DNA from: Bradyrhizobium sp. 164
GTDB taxonomy: Bacteria > Pseudomonadota > Alphaproteobacteria > Rhizobiales > Xanthobacteraceae
Assembly (NCBI RefSeq): GCF_023073715.1
Contig: NZ_JADPKA010000029.1
Coordinates: forward strand, 1-64,000
DNA length: 64,000 nt
Direction: 5' to 3'
The notes beneath the pieces are model-generated. The model saw only the letters and a program-made list of their open reading frames with translations, was not told the origin of the DNA and did not search any database. Every line of letters begins with the position of its first letter. The first letter of the stretch is position 1. Positions 52,242 through 61,442 of this stretch are shown here, one piece after another. Made by a program: the position numbers and the translations under genes.

Positions 52242-52850
52242 ATGAGGGATAGTAGCTCGGAGATTGCCGAGATCAGGGATGCCGTTCACCTCTGCATCGA
52301 CATGCAGAACATCTTTGCGCCGAGCGGGCTCTGGGCGACGCCCTGGATGGAGCGGGTGCTGCCGACGATCGCCTCAATCGTTTCCCGCCATCCGACCAGA
52401 ACGATCTTCACGCGCTTCATCACGCCGCAGGATCCGGAAGACCGTCCCGGCCAATGGCAGAGCTATTTCCATCGCTGGCGCCAGGCCACTCGCAGGTATC
52501 TTCCGCCATCCGGTCTCGAACTCGTGCCGGCCCTGAGCGAGTTCGTTCCTCCGGCCGTCATTATCGATAAGCCGGCCTATTCCGCATTCAGCAATCCCGG
52601 ACTCGCGAGTCTGCTGATCGAAAAGAATGTCGGTGCGGTCGTGGTCACGGGCGCAGAGACCGACGTCTGCGTGCTGTCGACGGTGTTGAGCGCCGTCGAC
52701 CTCGGCTTCAGGGTCGTCATCGTCGAGGACGCGCTGTGCAGTTCGTCCGACGTCGGGCACGATGCGCTCATGACGATGTACCGCACCCGCTTTCACGGCC
52801 AGGTCGACCTCGTGACCGCGGAGGAACTGGAGGAGTTCTGGCGGGAGTAG
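52242..52850 (+). CDS. Isochorismatase-like cysteine hydrolase
   Basis: The 202-residue protein has the cysteine hydrolase triad: Asp in LCIDMQNIF (about residue 20), Lys in IIDKPAYSAF, and Cys in GAETDVCVLST. It is of the isochorismatase-like family (nicotinamidase, N-carbamoylsarcosine amidase relatives). The substrate is not determinable. The stretch 52087-52241 before it has only short AAGGGCAG repeats and no gene. Confidence 0.88.
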   Translation: MRDSSSEIAEIRDAVHLCIDMQNIFAPSGLWATPWMERVLPTIASIVSRHPTRTIFTRFITPQDPEDRPGQWQSYFHRWRQATRRYLPPSGLELVPALSEFVPPAVIIDKPAYSAFSNPGLASLLIEKNVGAVVVTGAETDVCVLSTVLSAVDLGFRVVIVEDALCSSSDVGHDALMTMYRTRFHGQVDLVTAEELEEFWRE

Positions 52851-52941
52851 ATGGCCGATGAAGCGCGGCGCCCGATTCACATAACCTAGTGCGCGGGTCC
52901 CCCAAGGTGGTCAAAGTGTGCGGGCTGGAAAGGGGGCTGCG

Positions 52942-53037
52942 ATGGCGATGGACCGCATCGAACAGGCTTTTATCGCCACTGCAATCACGGGCTTTCTCGT
53001 GATGATGGCGGCCATCGTTTGGATGATGATGGAGTGA
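52942..53037 (+). CDS. 31-residue single-membrane-helix microprotein
   Basis: ATG 52942 is preceded by AAAGGGGG. The product MAMDRIEQ... has a short charged N-terminus, then a hydrophobic Met-rich helix (IATAITGFLVMMAAIVWMMM) and a final Glu before TGA at 53035-53037. The length, ribosome site and membrane helix support a real small membrane protein. It is between the cysteine hydrolase and the response regulator; no family is recognised. Confidence 0.55.
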   Translation: MAMDRIEQAFIATAITGFLVMMAAIVWMMME

Positions 53038-53115
53038 CCGCGCGAGGTTTCCTGTCTTGCGCGCCGCGCTGCCCTATGTCACCCCTGGCTCGCTGTCGCG
53101 CATCTGTTCTGATCG

Positions 53116-53520
53116 TCAACCGCGCGGATCGGCGATGAGTGCGGCCAGCTTCCGCGCCATCGCGCCGAGATCGATTGGCTTTTCCGGAAGCGGCACGTCC
53201 TCGAATTCCGGACCGACGGTGATCTTGTCATAGCCTGTGGTGAACACGAACGGGATGTTGCGCGCCTTCAGTTCGCGCGCAATCGGAAAAATCATCTCGC
53301 TGCGGATGTTCACGTCCAGCACCGCGCCATGCAGGATGCTGCCGTCGTGCAGGATTTTGACGGCATCCTCGAAATGACCGGCCGGACCCGCAATCTCCGC
53401 GCCCAGCGCGCGAAACGTGTTGCCGATGTCATCGGCGAGAAAATACTCGTCCTCAACAACGAAAATGCGACGCCCGGCGAGCGGCCCGCGCTGATGCGAC
53501 GGGTTGGGCGATGTTGCCAT
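53116..53520 (-). CDS. Single-domain response regulator
   Basis: The 134-residue protein is a receiver domain only: IFVVEDEYFLADDI (acidic pair), phospho-Asp in GAVLDVNIRS, Thr in FVFTTGYDK, Lys in PLPEKPIDL. It lacks an output domain, so it may act as a phosphate sink or shuttle for the HWE kinase at 55119-58305 or other local kinases. It is divergent from the CheB gene at 53598. Confidence 0.92.
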   Translation of the reverse strand: MATSPNPSHQRGPLAGRRIFVVEDEYFLADDIGNTFRALGAEIAGPAGHFEDAVKILHDGSILHGAVLDVNIRSEMIFPIARELKARNIPFVFTTGYDKITVGPEFEDVPLPEKPIDLGAMARKLAALIADPRG

Positions 53521-53597
53521 GGTGCCTCAAGCCTCCGCTTCCAGCCCCTTGGAACATACAAGGGGGACCCGCCTTGGTAAAAAACGATGCGACCCAA

Positions 53598-54605
53598 ATG
53601 GCTAACCGCGACATCATCGTCATCGGGGGCTCGGCGGGAGCGACCCAGCCCCTGAAGCAGATCCTCGGCCGCTTGCCGCCCGATCTGCCGGCAGCCGTCT
53701 TCATCGTCCTGCACATCCCGGCGCAAGGGATCGGCATTCTCTCGACCGTCGCCAGCAGCGTCGCCGCCCTGCCAGTCCGGCAGGCGGAAAGCGGCATGAA
53801 GATCGAGCCTAGCCGGATCTATCTGGCTGCACCTGACCACCATCTCCTGCTGGCGGAGGATCACGTGTTGCTCGGGCGCGGCCCGCGCGAGAACATGGTC
53901 CGGCCGGCGATCGACCCCTTGTTCCGCTCAGCAGCCCTCTATCACGGGCCGCGCGTGATCGGAGTGCTCTTGAGCGGCCTGTTGTCGGACGGGGCGGCTG
54001 GCCTCAATGCCATCAAGCGCTGCGGCGGGATGACCGTAGTCCAAGACCCCTCCGACGCCATTGCCGACGAGATGCCGCAACGCGCGATGGAGGCGACCAC
54101 TGTTGATGTCTGTGTTCCCAGCGCCGGTATGGGCGACGTTCTCTCCGAACTCGTCAGAGAGCAGGCCGGAGCCATTCTGCCGATCCCGCCCGAGATCAGG
54201 CTTGAGGTGGAGATCGCAGCCGGCGACCGGATCGGCAGTGACAAGCTTGTCTCGATGGCCGATCCCGTCGCGCTGACCTGTCCGGCGTGCGGGGGCGTGC
54301 TGTCCGAGGTCAAGGAATCGCGCCCGATACGTTTCCGCTGTCAGGTCGGTCATGCTTTCGGTGCCGATGTCCTTGCCAAGGAGCAGGAAGGGCGGGTCGA
54401 CGAAGCCCTGCGTGTTGCTTTGCGCATCATCGAGGAACGCGCGGAACTGGTGCAGCGCATGGCCGCGGATGGGCGTCGCAGTGGCCGGTCCGCCGTTGCC
54501 GAGATGTATGAGGCGAGGGCAGCCGAATATCGCGAATATGCCGACATGATCAGGCGCGTCGTGCTAAGGTCGCTGGATGCTCCGTTGCGCAAGCGGGAAG
54601 GTTGA
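53598..54605 (+). CDS. CheB-type methylesterase with C-terminal zinc-finger and coiled part
   Basis: The 335-residue protein has a CheB catalytic domain without receiver: nucleophile Ser in VIGGSAGATQPL, His in FIVLHIPAQG, Asp in LLSGLLSDGAAGL. The C-terminal half has CPACGG...RCQVGH, a zinc-ribbon-like segment, and then a helical region (RVALRIIEERAELVQRM). This is the family of CheB proteins linked to non-flagellar signalling. ATG 53598 is listed; a TTG at 53574, with GGGGGA nearby, is an alternative that adds eight residues. It is near the CheB-CheR-HWE kinase, so it may demethylate the same partner. Confidence 0.85.
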   Translation: MANRDIIVIGGSAGATQPLKQILGRLPPDLPAAVFIVLHIPAQGIGILSTVASSVAALPVRQAESGMKIEPSRIYLAAPDHHLLLAEDHVLLGRGPRENMVRPAIDPLFRSAALYHGPRVIGVLLSGLLSDGAAGLNAIKRCGGMTVVQDPSDAIADEMPQRAMEATTVDVCVPSAGMGDVLSELVREQAGAILPIPPEIRLEVEIAAGDRIGSDKLVSMADPVALTCPACGGVLSEVKESRPIRFRCQVGHAFGADVLAKEQEGRVDEALRVALRIIEERAELVQRMAADGRRSGRSAVAEMYEARAAEYREYADMIRRVVLRSLDAPLRKREG

Positions 54606-54615
54606 GGGCGCTGTC

Positions 54616-54891
54616 ATGGCCATCTCCGTTACCGAATGCTCCGAGCAACTCGATTCCGAGCGCCGCCATCTAACCAAGGCCAATGAGGACATCGAAGAGG
54701 GCTCGAAACGTATCCGTGACCAGGAGGATCGGGTTCGAGAGCTCATGGCTGGTGGCCATGACGCGGGTGAGGCCGAGCGGCTCGTCGCCCTTCTCAAACA
54801 GACGCTGACCGAGTGGGAGCGCCACCGCGTCCTGATCGAGGAGCGTGTCGCCTATCTCCAGCACGAGATTGATCCTGCGCTGCCGAGATAA
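54616..54891 (+). CDS. Coiled-coil small protein
   Basis: The 91-residue protein is rich in Glu/Arg with heptads (LDSERRHLTKANEDIEEG, IRDQEDRVRELM, LVALLKQTLTEWERHRVLIEERV), indicating one long coiled coil. No known family. It lies 10 bases after the CheB gene on the same strand, so it is probably in the same operon. Confidence 0.72.
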   Translation: MAISVTECSEQLDSERRHLTKANEDIEEGSKRIRDQEDRVRELMAGGHDAGEAERLVALLKQTLTEWERHRVLIEERVAYLQHEIDPALPR

Positions 54892-55118
54892 GGCTGACGT
54901 TGGACGCTCAATTCCACACGATCTCAACCCCGGACGGTCGCGCTGCCGGCCCGAGCTGCGCAGCCTCTATTTTTCCGCGGGTTCAAAATGGGAAGGTCGG
55001 CATGCGGGCTGAGCCGCCCTCGGGCCACTATTGGCTCTAAGCATTTCTGCCTTCCATCTATTGGGATAACATCCATTTCTGCTATGTGCTTGGGGGGAGC
55101 GGTTCGCCCCGCCAGCCA

Positions 55119-58100
55119 ATGAAAGCTAGCAAGGACATGCACGAAGTCGGCGACCAGCCGGTCGAAAGAGAGCGCCAGATCAGGTCCCCGCTGATCGTGG
55201 GGGTGGGTGCCTCGCCGACTGCCCTGGACAGTATCGAGCGCTTCTTTGCCAAGCTCACCGTTGAGCCTGATCAGGCTGTCGTACTGGCGCTTCAGCATCA
55301 TGAGGCGTTGGACGAGCCGCGGCTGCGCGAAATCCTGCAAAATGCGAGCGCTGCCGTGGTCTCCGGCATCGGCGACGGCCAAACCATCGAGGGCGGTACG
55401 ATCTATCTTTGTCCACCGGCGATGATCACCACGATCCATGGCGGCCGTTTTGCGATCCGCGAGGCCGAGCAGGCGCCCGGTGAGCGGGCCACGATCGACA
55501 GCTTCCTGGTGTCGCTGGCGGAAGAACGCGCCGAGCAATCGATCGGTGTCATACTGGCCGGCACCGGCGGCAACGGCACGCTCGGCGCAGCGACGCTGAA
55601 GGATCATGGCGGTCTTGCCATCGCCGAAAAAGTCGCGAGCGAGGAGCTGGATCATCTCGAGGACGCCAACACGCCAGCGGCCATCGCGGACTACGTGCTG
55701 CCGCCGCAAGACATTCCGGAGCACATCCGGGTTTATGCCCGCCATCTGCGACGGTTGGACGAGAAGCAGGGGTTTGATGAGGTGCTGGCCGCGGCCGCGG
55801 CCTCGCTATCACGCATCGCCGACATTCTGCGCAACAAGACCGGAAACGATTTCCACGGCTACAAGCAGAACACCTTCTTGCGCCGCGTGCAGCGGCGCAT
55901 GCAGGTGGTCCAGATCGACGAAATCGCCGCCTATGTCGATTTCCTGCGCAACGATAAGGACGAAGTCCAGCACCTCTTCAACGACCTTCTGATCGGCGTC
56001 ACCGAATTCTTCCGGGACAAGCGCGAATTTGAGGTCCTGGAGACCCAAATCGTCCCGAAGATATTCGAAGGCAAGGGCGCGGGGCAGCAGGTGCGCGTCT
56101 GGGTGCTCGGTTGCGCAACTGGCGAAGAAGCTTATTCCATCGCCATCCTTCTCCGCGAGCAGATGGCGCGGATGGATTCCCCGCCGCAGGTGCAGATCTT
56201 CGCGACCGACATCGATGGCCGGGCGCTCGCAACGGCGCGCGTCGGCCGCTATCGCACCAATATCGAGGCCGATATGAGCAGCGAGCGCCTGGCGCGCTGG
56301 TTCGTCCGGGAGGGCGACACCTATTGCGTGGTGAAGGAACTGCGCGAGATGTGCATCTTCTCCCCAGCACAACGTCATCAAGGATGCGCCGTTCTCCAAG
56401 CTCGACCTGGTCTCCTGCCGCAACCTGCTCATCTATCTCAATGCCGAGTTGCAGAGCCGGGTGATCCCGCTGTTCCACTTCGCGCTGCTCCCCGATCGCT
56501 TCCTGTTTCTTGGCAATTCCGAGAACGTGACGCGGCATCCAAAATTGTTCGCGCCGGTGGACCGCCGCGCCCGCATCTTCAAGCGGCTCGAGACAGGAAC
56601 GCGGCTGCCGCCGGAGTTTCCGATCACGACCGTGGCGGGAAGGGTCCCCGTCGAGCTGCCGCCGGTGCGTTCGTTCGGCCCCGACGTCGGCCTCGAGCGC
56701 CGCGCACAGCGCATCGCGGAGCGCTATGCGCCCGCTTACGTTATCACTGACGACAATTTTCAGGTCCTGCACTTCTCCGGGCGCACCGGCCGCTACATCG
56801 AGCCGACGGCGGGCGCCGCCACGCTCGACCTGCTCCAGCTCGTACACCGCGATCTGCGCCTGGAAGTACGCACAGCGCTGGGCCGCGCGGCAGAGACTAA
56901 CGAGCCGGCCCATGCCGAGCAGGTGCAACTCGGGGTGCATGGCCATCGTATCCTCGTTGACGTCACGGTCGAGCCCATCCAGGACGGCGCCGGTGGCCAT
57001 CGCAGCTTCGTCGTGCTGTTCAAGGATGGTCCACTCCGCACGATCGAGGCCGGCCAGGCCAATCCAAATGCGCTGGTCAGGACCGAGCATGTCGAGCGGC
57101 TCGAAAACGAGCTGCGTGCCACGCGCGAGCGCCTCCAGGCCACCATCGAGGAGCTCGAAAGTACGAACGAGGAGCTGAAGTCCTCCAACGAGGAGTACCA
57201 GTCGCTCAACGAAGAGCTGCAATCGGCCAATGAGGAGCTCGAAACCTCGCGTGAGGAATTGCAGTCGGTCAACGAGGAGCTGACCACCGTCAACGGCGAG
57301 CTGGCTCATCGCGTTCAGGAATTGACCCGCGCCACCAGCGACCTCAAGAATTTCCTCGAAAGCACGCAGATCGCAACCGTATTTCTCGACAATGATTTGC
57401 GGGTGATGACCTTCACGCCCGCGATTACGCAGGTTTTGCATCTGGTCGAAACCGACACAGGTCGTCCCATCAGTCATATTAAGGCGCGCGTCCCGATCGA
57501 GGAGCTCTATGACGACGTCCGCCGCGTGCTGCGCACGCTGGCCAGCGCGGAGCGCGAGCTGAGCGCGCCCGACAACGGTACGCGCTACATTGCGCGCGTC
57601 CTGCCCTACCGCAGCATCGACAATTTCATCGCCGGTGTCGTCATCACCTTCATCGACGTCACCGCCATCACCCGCGCCGAGGAGCGGCAACGTCTGCTGC
57701 TGGCCGAGCTCCAGCACCGCGTCCGCAACACGCTGGGCGTCGTGCGCTCGATCGCTCGTCGCACGGCCGACACAAGCCAGAGCGTCGAGGAGTTTGCTTC
57801 CCATCTCGATGGCCGGCTGAGCGCATTCGCCCGCACCCAGGCAATGGTGACCCGCGATCCCGAAAGCGGTGTCGATCTCGAATACCTCGCCGTCGAGGAG
57901 CTGCTGGCCTATAATGCCCGGGAAGGCGAGCAGGTGCGTTTGACCGGTCCGAAGGTGCGTTTGCAGTCCAAAGCCGCGGAAACCTTTGCGCTGGCTCTTC
58001 ACGAACTCGCGACCAACGCGCTGAAATACGGCGCCCTGAGCCAGCCGACCGGGCGCATCGAGATCTCATGGCGAATCGAGGAGAGCACCGAGCCGGCAGT

Positions 58101-58305
58101 GATGATGTTCCAATGGCGGGAACGGGGCGGGCCGGTGGTCGCACCGCCGCCGCGCAAAGGTTTCGGCACCGAGCTCCTGGAGCGCACACTTGCGTTTGAC
58201 TTCAAGGGGCAGACCACGATGGCATTCGATCCTGCCGGCCTGCAATGCACGATCACGGTCCCCCTGAGCAGACGCACTTTCCATACGCCGGCGGTGGCTG
58301 ACTGA
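55119..58305 (+). pseudogene. CheB-CheR-PAS-HWE kinase fusion, interrupted by a +1 frameshift
   Basis: Read through, it would be about 1061 residues: a CheB-like domain (GVGASPTALDS; the catalytic Asp position reads GTGGNGT, i.e. Asn), a CheR methyltransferase domain (RRVQRRM, VWVLGCATGEEAYSIA), a long coiled coil of Glu-Glu-Leu heptads, a PAS region and a C-terminal HWE kinase (LLLAELQHRVRNTLG, HELATNALKYGAL, WRERGGP). The reading frame changes at 56362-56365, where four Cs stand: after ELREMCIFS the first frame is nonsense, while the +1 frame continues QHNVIKDAPFSKLD. Removing one C restores one open frame from 55119 to 58305. It is either a recent mutation or a sequence error. The start could also be ATG 55137. 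Confidence 0.88.
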
Positions 58306-59051
58306 TGCCGCTTTCAACATCCGACCGCAGCCTCGCTGAACCGGTCATTCGCCGATTGAACGTGCTCAGGCCGATGTCGGCTGAGGCGCGGCAATCACTC
58401 GAATACGCGTTGCTTGAGGCATTGCAGCGCACCAGATCGGGCGAGGACCTGATCTCCGAGGGCGATGCCGTCGATAGCGTCCGTCTCGTGCTGTCGGGCT
58501 GGCTCTGCCGCTACAAAACCCTTGAGGATGGCCGGCGCCAGATCGTCAACTTCATTTTTCCGGGCGAGAGCTGCGACGCGCACGCATTCCTGATGCCGGC
58601 CATCGACCATTCCATCGCGACGATGACGCCCGTCGTATACGCCGAGATCAAGCGTGCACACTTCGAGAGCCTGGTGGCCAACCACCGCTCGCTCGCCGAA
58701 GCGTTCCTGTGCGAGACCCTCGTCAACGCCGCGATTCAGCGCGAATGGGCCATCAATCTCGGCCGTCGCGTCGCCCTGGAGCGCGTCGCGCATCTGTTCT
58801 GCGAGATCATCGAGCGGCTTCGTCCCGTCGGCATGGTCGACGGCAATTCTTGTGTCATGCCGATCACGCAGACGGACCTTGCGGACGCCACCGGGCTCTC
58901 GGTGGTCCATCTCAATCGCACGCTCCAGGAGCTGCGCGCCTCCGGCCTCATCGTGCTGCGCGAGCGCACGCTGACCATCAACGATCTCGGCGCGCTCAAG
59001 AACGCTGCCCTGTTCTCGCCGAGCTATCTGCAGCTCTATCGGCGCGGCTGA
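58305..59051 (+). CDS. Crp/Fnr-family transcriptional regulator
   Basis: The 248-residue protein has a cNMP-binding-like jelly roll (LVLSGWLCRYKTLEDGRRQIVNFIFPGE, about 60-90), a long dimer helix, and the Crp helix-turn-helix (ITQTDLADATGLSVVHLNRTLQELRASGLI, two pieces around 190-220). It has no Fnr-type cysteine cluster. Its ATG overlaps the stop codon of the fusion kinase gene (TGATG), so they are translationally linked. It probably controls the local signalling or stress genes. Confidence 0.92.
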   Translation: MPLSTSDRSLAEPVIRRLNVLRPMSAEARQSLEYALLEALQRTRSGEDLISEGDAVDSVRLVLSGWLCRYKTLEDGRRQIVNFIFPGESCDAHAFLMPAIDHSIATMTPVVYAEIKRAHFESLVANHRSLAEAFLCETLVNAAIQREWAINLGRRVALERVAHLFCEIIERLRPVGMVDGNSCVMPITQTDLADATGLSVVHLNRTLQELRASGLIVLRERTLTINDLGALKNAALFSPSYLQLYRRG

Positions 59052-59274
59052 AATTTCGGATGAGGCCGGCGAGCCGCTGAGCCAGTTCCAGAGTCGTTTC
59101 TCTGCCGAGGGCCAGCTTGGGCCGTGTGCTACCGTTGGATTCGCTGCGATCTATCTCACTATGAAGTGGAAGCAATCTGGAGTATTGTGCCTGCATCACC
59201 GGCCAAGGCTTTGCCCGTAGGCGCCGGTGGCTGAGAGATCGCGTGCTCCCGCCTGCATTGATCGGGAGCATGCT

Positions 59275-59445
59275 ATGGACGACGATCCTTTCGCCTTTGA
59301 AACCCAAGACCTGCTAGAGCGCGCTGATCGCGTAATTGAGGAGAGTGTCCGCCTGCGGGCTCTCAACGCTGAGATCAGGAAGCAGCTACATCTCGCCCGT
59401 GATCAATTGGAATGGCAGCTCGCCGGGGCGGTCCTCAAGAAGTAG
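59275..59445 (+). CDS. Small acidic protein, unknown
   Basis: The 56-residue protein (MDDDPFAFETQDLLERADRV...) is helical and charged, with no membrane helix. GGGAG precedes ATG 59275; this start is preferred to a GTG at 59227. No family is recognised. It may be part of the group of small genes behind the signalling block. Confidence 0.6.
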   Translation: MDDDPFAFETQDLLERADRVIEESVRLRALNAEIRKQLHLARDQLEWQLAGAVLKK

Positions 59446-59664
59446 GGGCGCCGTCCTGTCTGCGACTGGTGAGCGCGCGGGCTTTCGCAAACTTCCACGA
59501 ACCAAGCGTCGATCGTCCCGCTTCCGAGCGGCTCATTTCGACAGGCACGGCAACGCCGTTAAGATCTTAATCCAAGTTAGTGCCTGCATGAATTTTGAGC
59601 CGGCGGCGCATTTTGAGTAACTTGCGTAAAAGGCACTTTCACGCTGGCGTCCTATCATGGACCG

Positions 59665-59868
59665 ATGCGCGATCCCCTCCTTTGCCGCGCAGCCGGCACG
59701 ATAGACATCAGCCGCGCTCTGCGGGAGCAGCATCGACTGCTTGCGGCCGAGCACCGCCAGGCCGCGGGTGAACTGCGCCTTGCGCTCATGGAGAGCGCCA
59801 TGGTCCTCACCGAGGTGAAGGCTCATCGTGACAATCGGGAAGACGAGTTCACATCGAGTGCCGGTTAG
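59665..59868 (+). CDS. Possible small protein, weak support
   Basis: The 67-residue frame from ATG 59665 gives a helical, Arg/Ala-rich product (RALREQHRLLAAEHRQAAGELRLAL in part) ending in EFTSSAG. There is no clear ribosome site, and the composition is compatible with chance. It is listed because it lies in the same orientation between small genes. Confidence 0.35.
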   Translation: MRDPLLCRAAGTIDISRALREQHRLLAAEHRQAAGELRLALMESAMVLTEVKAHRDNREDEFTSSAG

Positions 59869-60016
59869 GCGATCTGCTGCCAGGTTTTTTGCGGAACCCG
59901 GCAACCGCTCCGCTTCTGGAGCGTTGATGGTTCGCCCACGCCGTTTGGGTGTGGCTAGCGCCTGACCATGGGGAACGCAACGGCGCGCTCTGCCCGATCA
60001 TCAGGGAGAACGCCTC

Positions 60017-60217
60017 ATGTTGATGCGGCATCGATCGAAGCAGACGGATCCGCTGGAGATACGCCTCGCCGCTGAAGCGCAGCGGCTGCGCGAAGAAGCC
60101 AAGGCGCTGCCGCCGGGAGCGGCACGGGACGAGATGTTGCGCAAGGCGAGGCAAGCCGAGACCGGCTCTCAGATGAGCGAATGGCTTCGATCACCAGGCT
60201 TGCAGCCGCCCGACTAG
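60017..60217 (+). CDS. Small basic protein, paralogue of the one at 60968
   Basis: The 66-residue protein contains RLAAEAQRLREEAKALPPG and MLRKARQAETGSQMSEWLRSPG. It is clearly related to the protein at 60968-61174 (LAAFAENARARARSLPPG, WLSAP), sharing Leu-Pro-Pro-Gly and the terminal Trp-Leu-x-(S/A)-Pro. GGGAG precedes ATG 60017. Function unknown; a soluble helical hairpin is likely. Confidence 0.75.
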   Translation: MLMRHRSKQTDPLEIRLAAEAQRLREEAKALPPGAARDEMLRKARQAETGSQMSEWLRSPGLQPPD

Positions 60218-60415
60218 AACCACGCAGAGGCATGCGCAGACTGGCGCGCAAGGCCGCGGCGCAAATAATGCGACGCGGGTCCGGGCTGCACGCACCGGGA
60301 ACAGGTTAGATGTCGGCGCGTACCGATGCGCTGGTGTCGTGGGCAGAAACCGGAAAAATGAGCACCACGTCCATCGTCCCCGTTGCGTCCGGTTGTCACC
60401 CGGCGGTGCCTTCCG

Positions 60416-60700
60416 TCAACGCCGCTTCGCGGCTTTGGTTCGCCTGTTATACGGCGAGCGATTGGTGGGCCTCAACGAAATCCCTTCACGCTGCGCCTTG
60501 CTGCGGATGGCTGCGGCCGGACGCTGAAGCTTAATGCTCATGACGCCGGTTGGCGTGTTGCCTTTCGCGAGCTGCTTCAGCTTGCTCACGTCCGCAGGCG
60601 TCCACGGCTCGCGCGCGCGGCGCTTGTAGGCGGGATGCGCCTTGCGTGGTCCTTTGCGGCCGATCGGTGAGCCCGGCCGTTTCCATGCTGCTTTCGCCAT
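60416..60700 (-). CDS. Small basic Myb/SANT-like protein
   Basis: The 94-residue, very basic protein has EPWTPADVSKLKQLAKGNTP, then GVMSIKLQRPAAAIRSKAQREGISL, a helix-turn-helix/Myb-SANT-like pattern (Trp, spaced Leu, and a short recognition helix AAIRSKA) seen in small DNA-associated proteins of rhizobia. GAAGGAGG precedes ATG 60700. It is on the opposite strand to its neighbours. DNA binding is an inference. Confidence 0.78.
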   Translation of the reverse strand: MAKAAWKRPGSPIGRKGPRKAHPAYKRRAREPWTPADVSKLKQLAKGNTPTGVMSIKLQRPAAAIRSKAQREGISLRPTNRSPYNRRTKAAKRR

Positions 60701-60967
60701 GATGATCCTCCTTCAAGTCCCCCATGAACATGCGAATCAGAATTTCGGTTCCGGCGCAGTCGAATTGCGCTGCGACGCAAACCTGCTGCGTAGCCGCGAG
60801 CAAAATCACGCATTGTTAACTTATTGAAATGCCGGAACCCGCTGATGCGGCGGAAGCTACAAACATCGCCGGGCTGGGCCGCCCCAGCCGGTACGAAACC
60901 TGGGCCCCGGTGCCCGACCTCCCGCCGGGGCCAATTTCCTTCCATCCAAATGATTTGTGAAACGACA

Positions 60968-61174
60968 ATGACCGCCAAACGCAACCGCAGGAAACAGACC
61001 CAATCGCTCCAGGAGCGGCTGGCTGCATTCGCCGAAAACGCCCGCGCACGTGCGCGCAGCCTGCCGCCCGGTAGGGAGCGCGAGATGCTGCTGCAACGGG
61101 CCAAGCAGAACGAGGTGACCTCGAACCTGACGGACTGGCTGAGCGCGCCCGCCCATCCCAGGCGAGATCGATGA
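60968..61174 (+). CDS. Small basic protein, paralogue of the one at 60017
   Basis: The 68-residue protein repeats the pattern of the 60017 product: LAAFAENARARARSLPPG, REMLLQRAKQNEVTS, NLTDWLSAP. The N-terminus is rich in Lys/Arg/Gln. ATG 60968 is used; an in-frame ATG at 60950 is possible. Its stop overlaps the next gene's ATG at 61171 (ATGA), so they are coupled. Confidence 0.75.
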   Translation: MTAKRNRRKQTQSLQERLAAFAENARARARSLPPGREREMLLQRAKQNEVTSNLTDWLSAPAHPRRDR

Positions 61175-61392
61175 CGATGCCGGGCATGAAGCACTATCGC
61201 GCTTTCCAGATCGATCGCGACGGTCATGTGTTCGGATGCATCAATCTCGTCTGCGGCGATGACGAGCAGGCCAAACGCGAGGCCGCCGCGCTCGTGCTGG
61301 TCCATCGCATCGAGCTATGGCGGCTGGACCGGCGGATCGCGCATTTCGATCTGGCTCAGGAAGCCGTTCGCCAACAGGCATTCGGGAACTAG
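61171..61392 (+). CDS. Small conserved-looking hypothetical protein
   Basis: The 73-residue protein starts MTMPGMKHYRAFQIDRDGHVFG and continues INLVCGDDEQAKREAAALV, a short beta segment then helices, a layout common in unnamed rhizobial small proteins. It overlaps the previous gene by 4 bases and lies 50 bases before the flavodoxin-like gene. Function unknown. Confidence 0.72.
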   Translation: MTMPGMKHYRAFQIDRDGHVFGCINLVCGDDEQAKREAAALVLVHRIELWRLDRRIAHFDLAQEAVRQQAFGN

Positions 61393-61442
61393 CCGCTGCG
61401 CCCCGGGTTGGTCGAACGCGCCCGACTTTGCCAGGAGCCAGC

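Noticed and set aside
56449..58305. Separate kinase gene starting at 56449
   Set aside because: The frame opens with TTG inside conserved CheR sequence and has no ribosome site; it is the continuation of the frameshifted fusion gene.
60727..60752. GGAAC-N17-TGTT on the minus strand before the Myb/SANT-like gene
   Set aside because: The -10 element deviates from CGTT; too weak to call without expression data.
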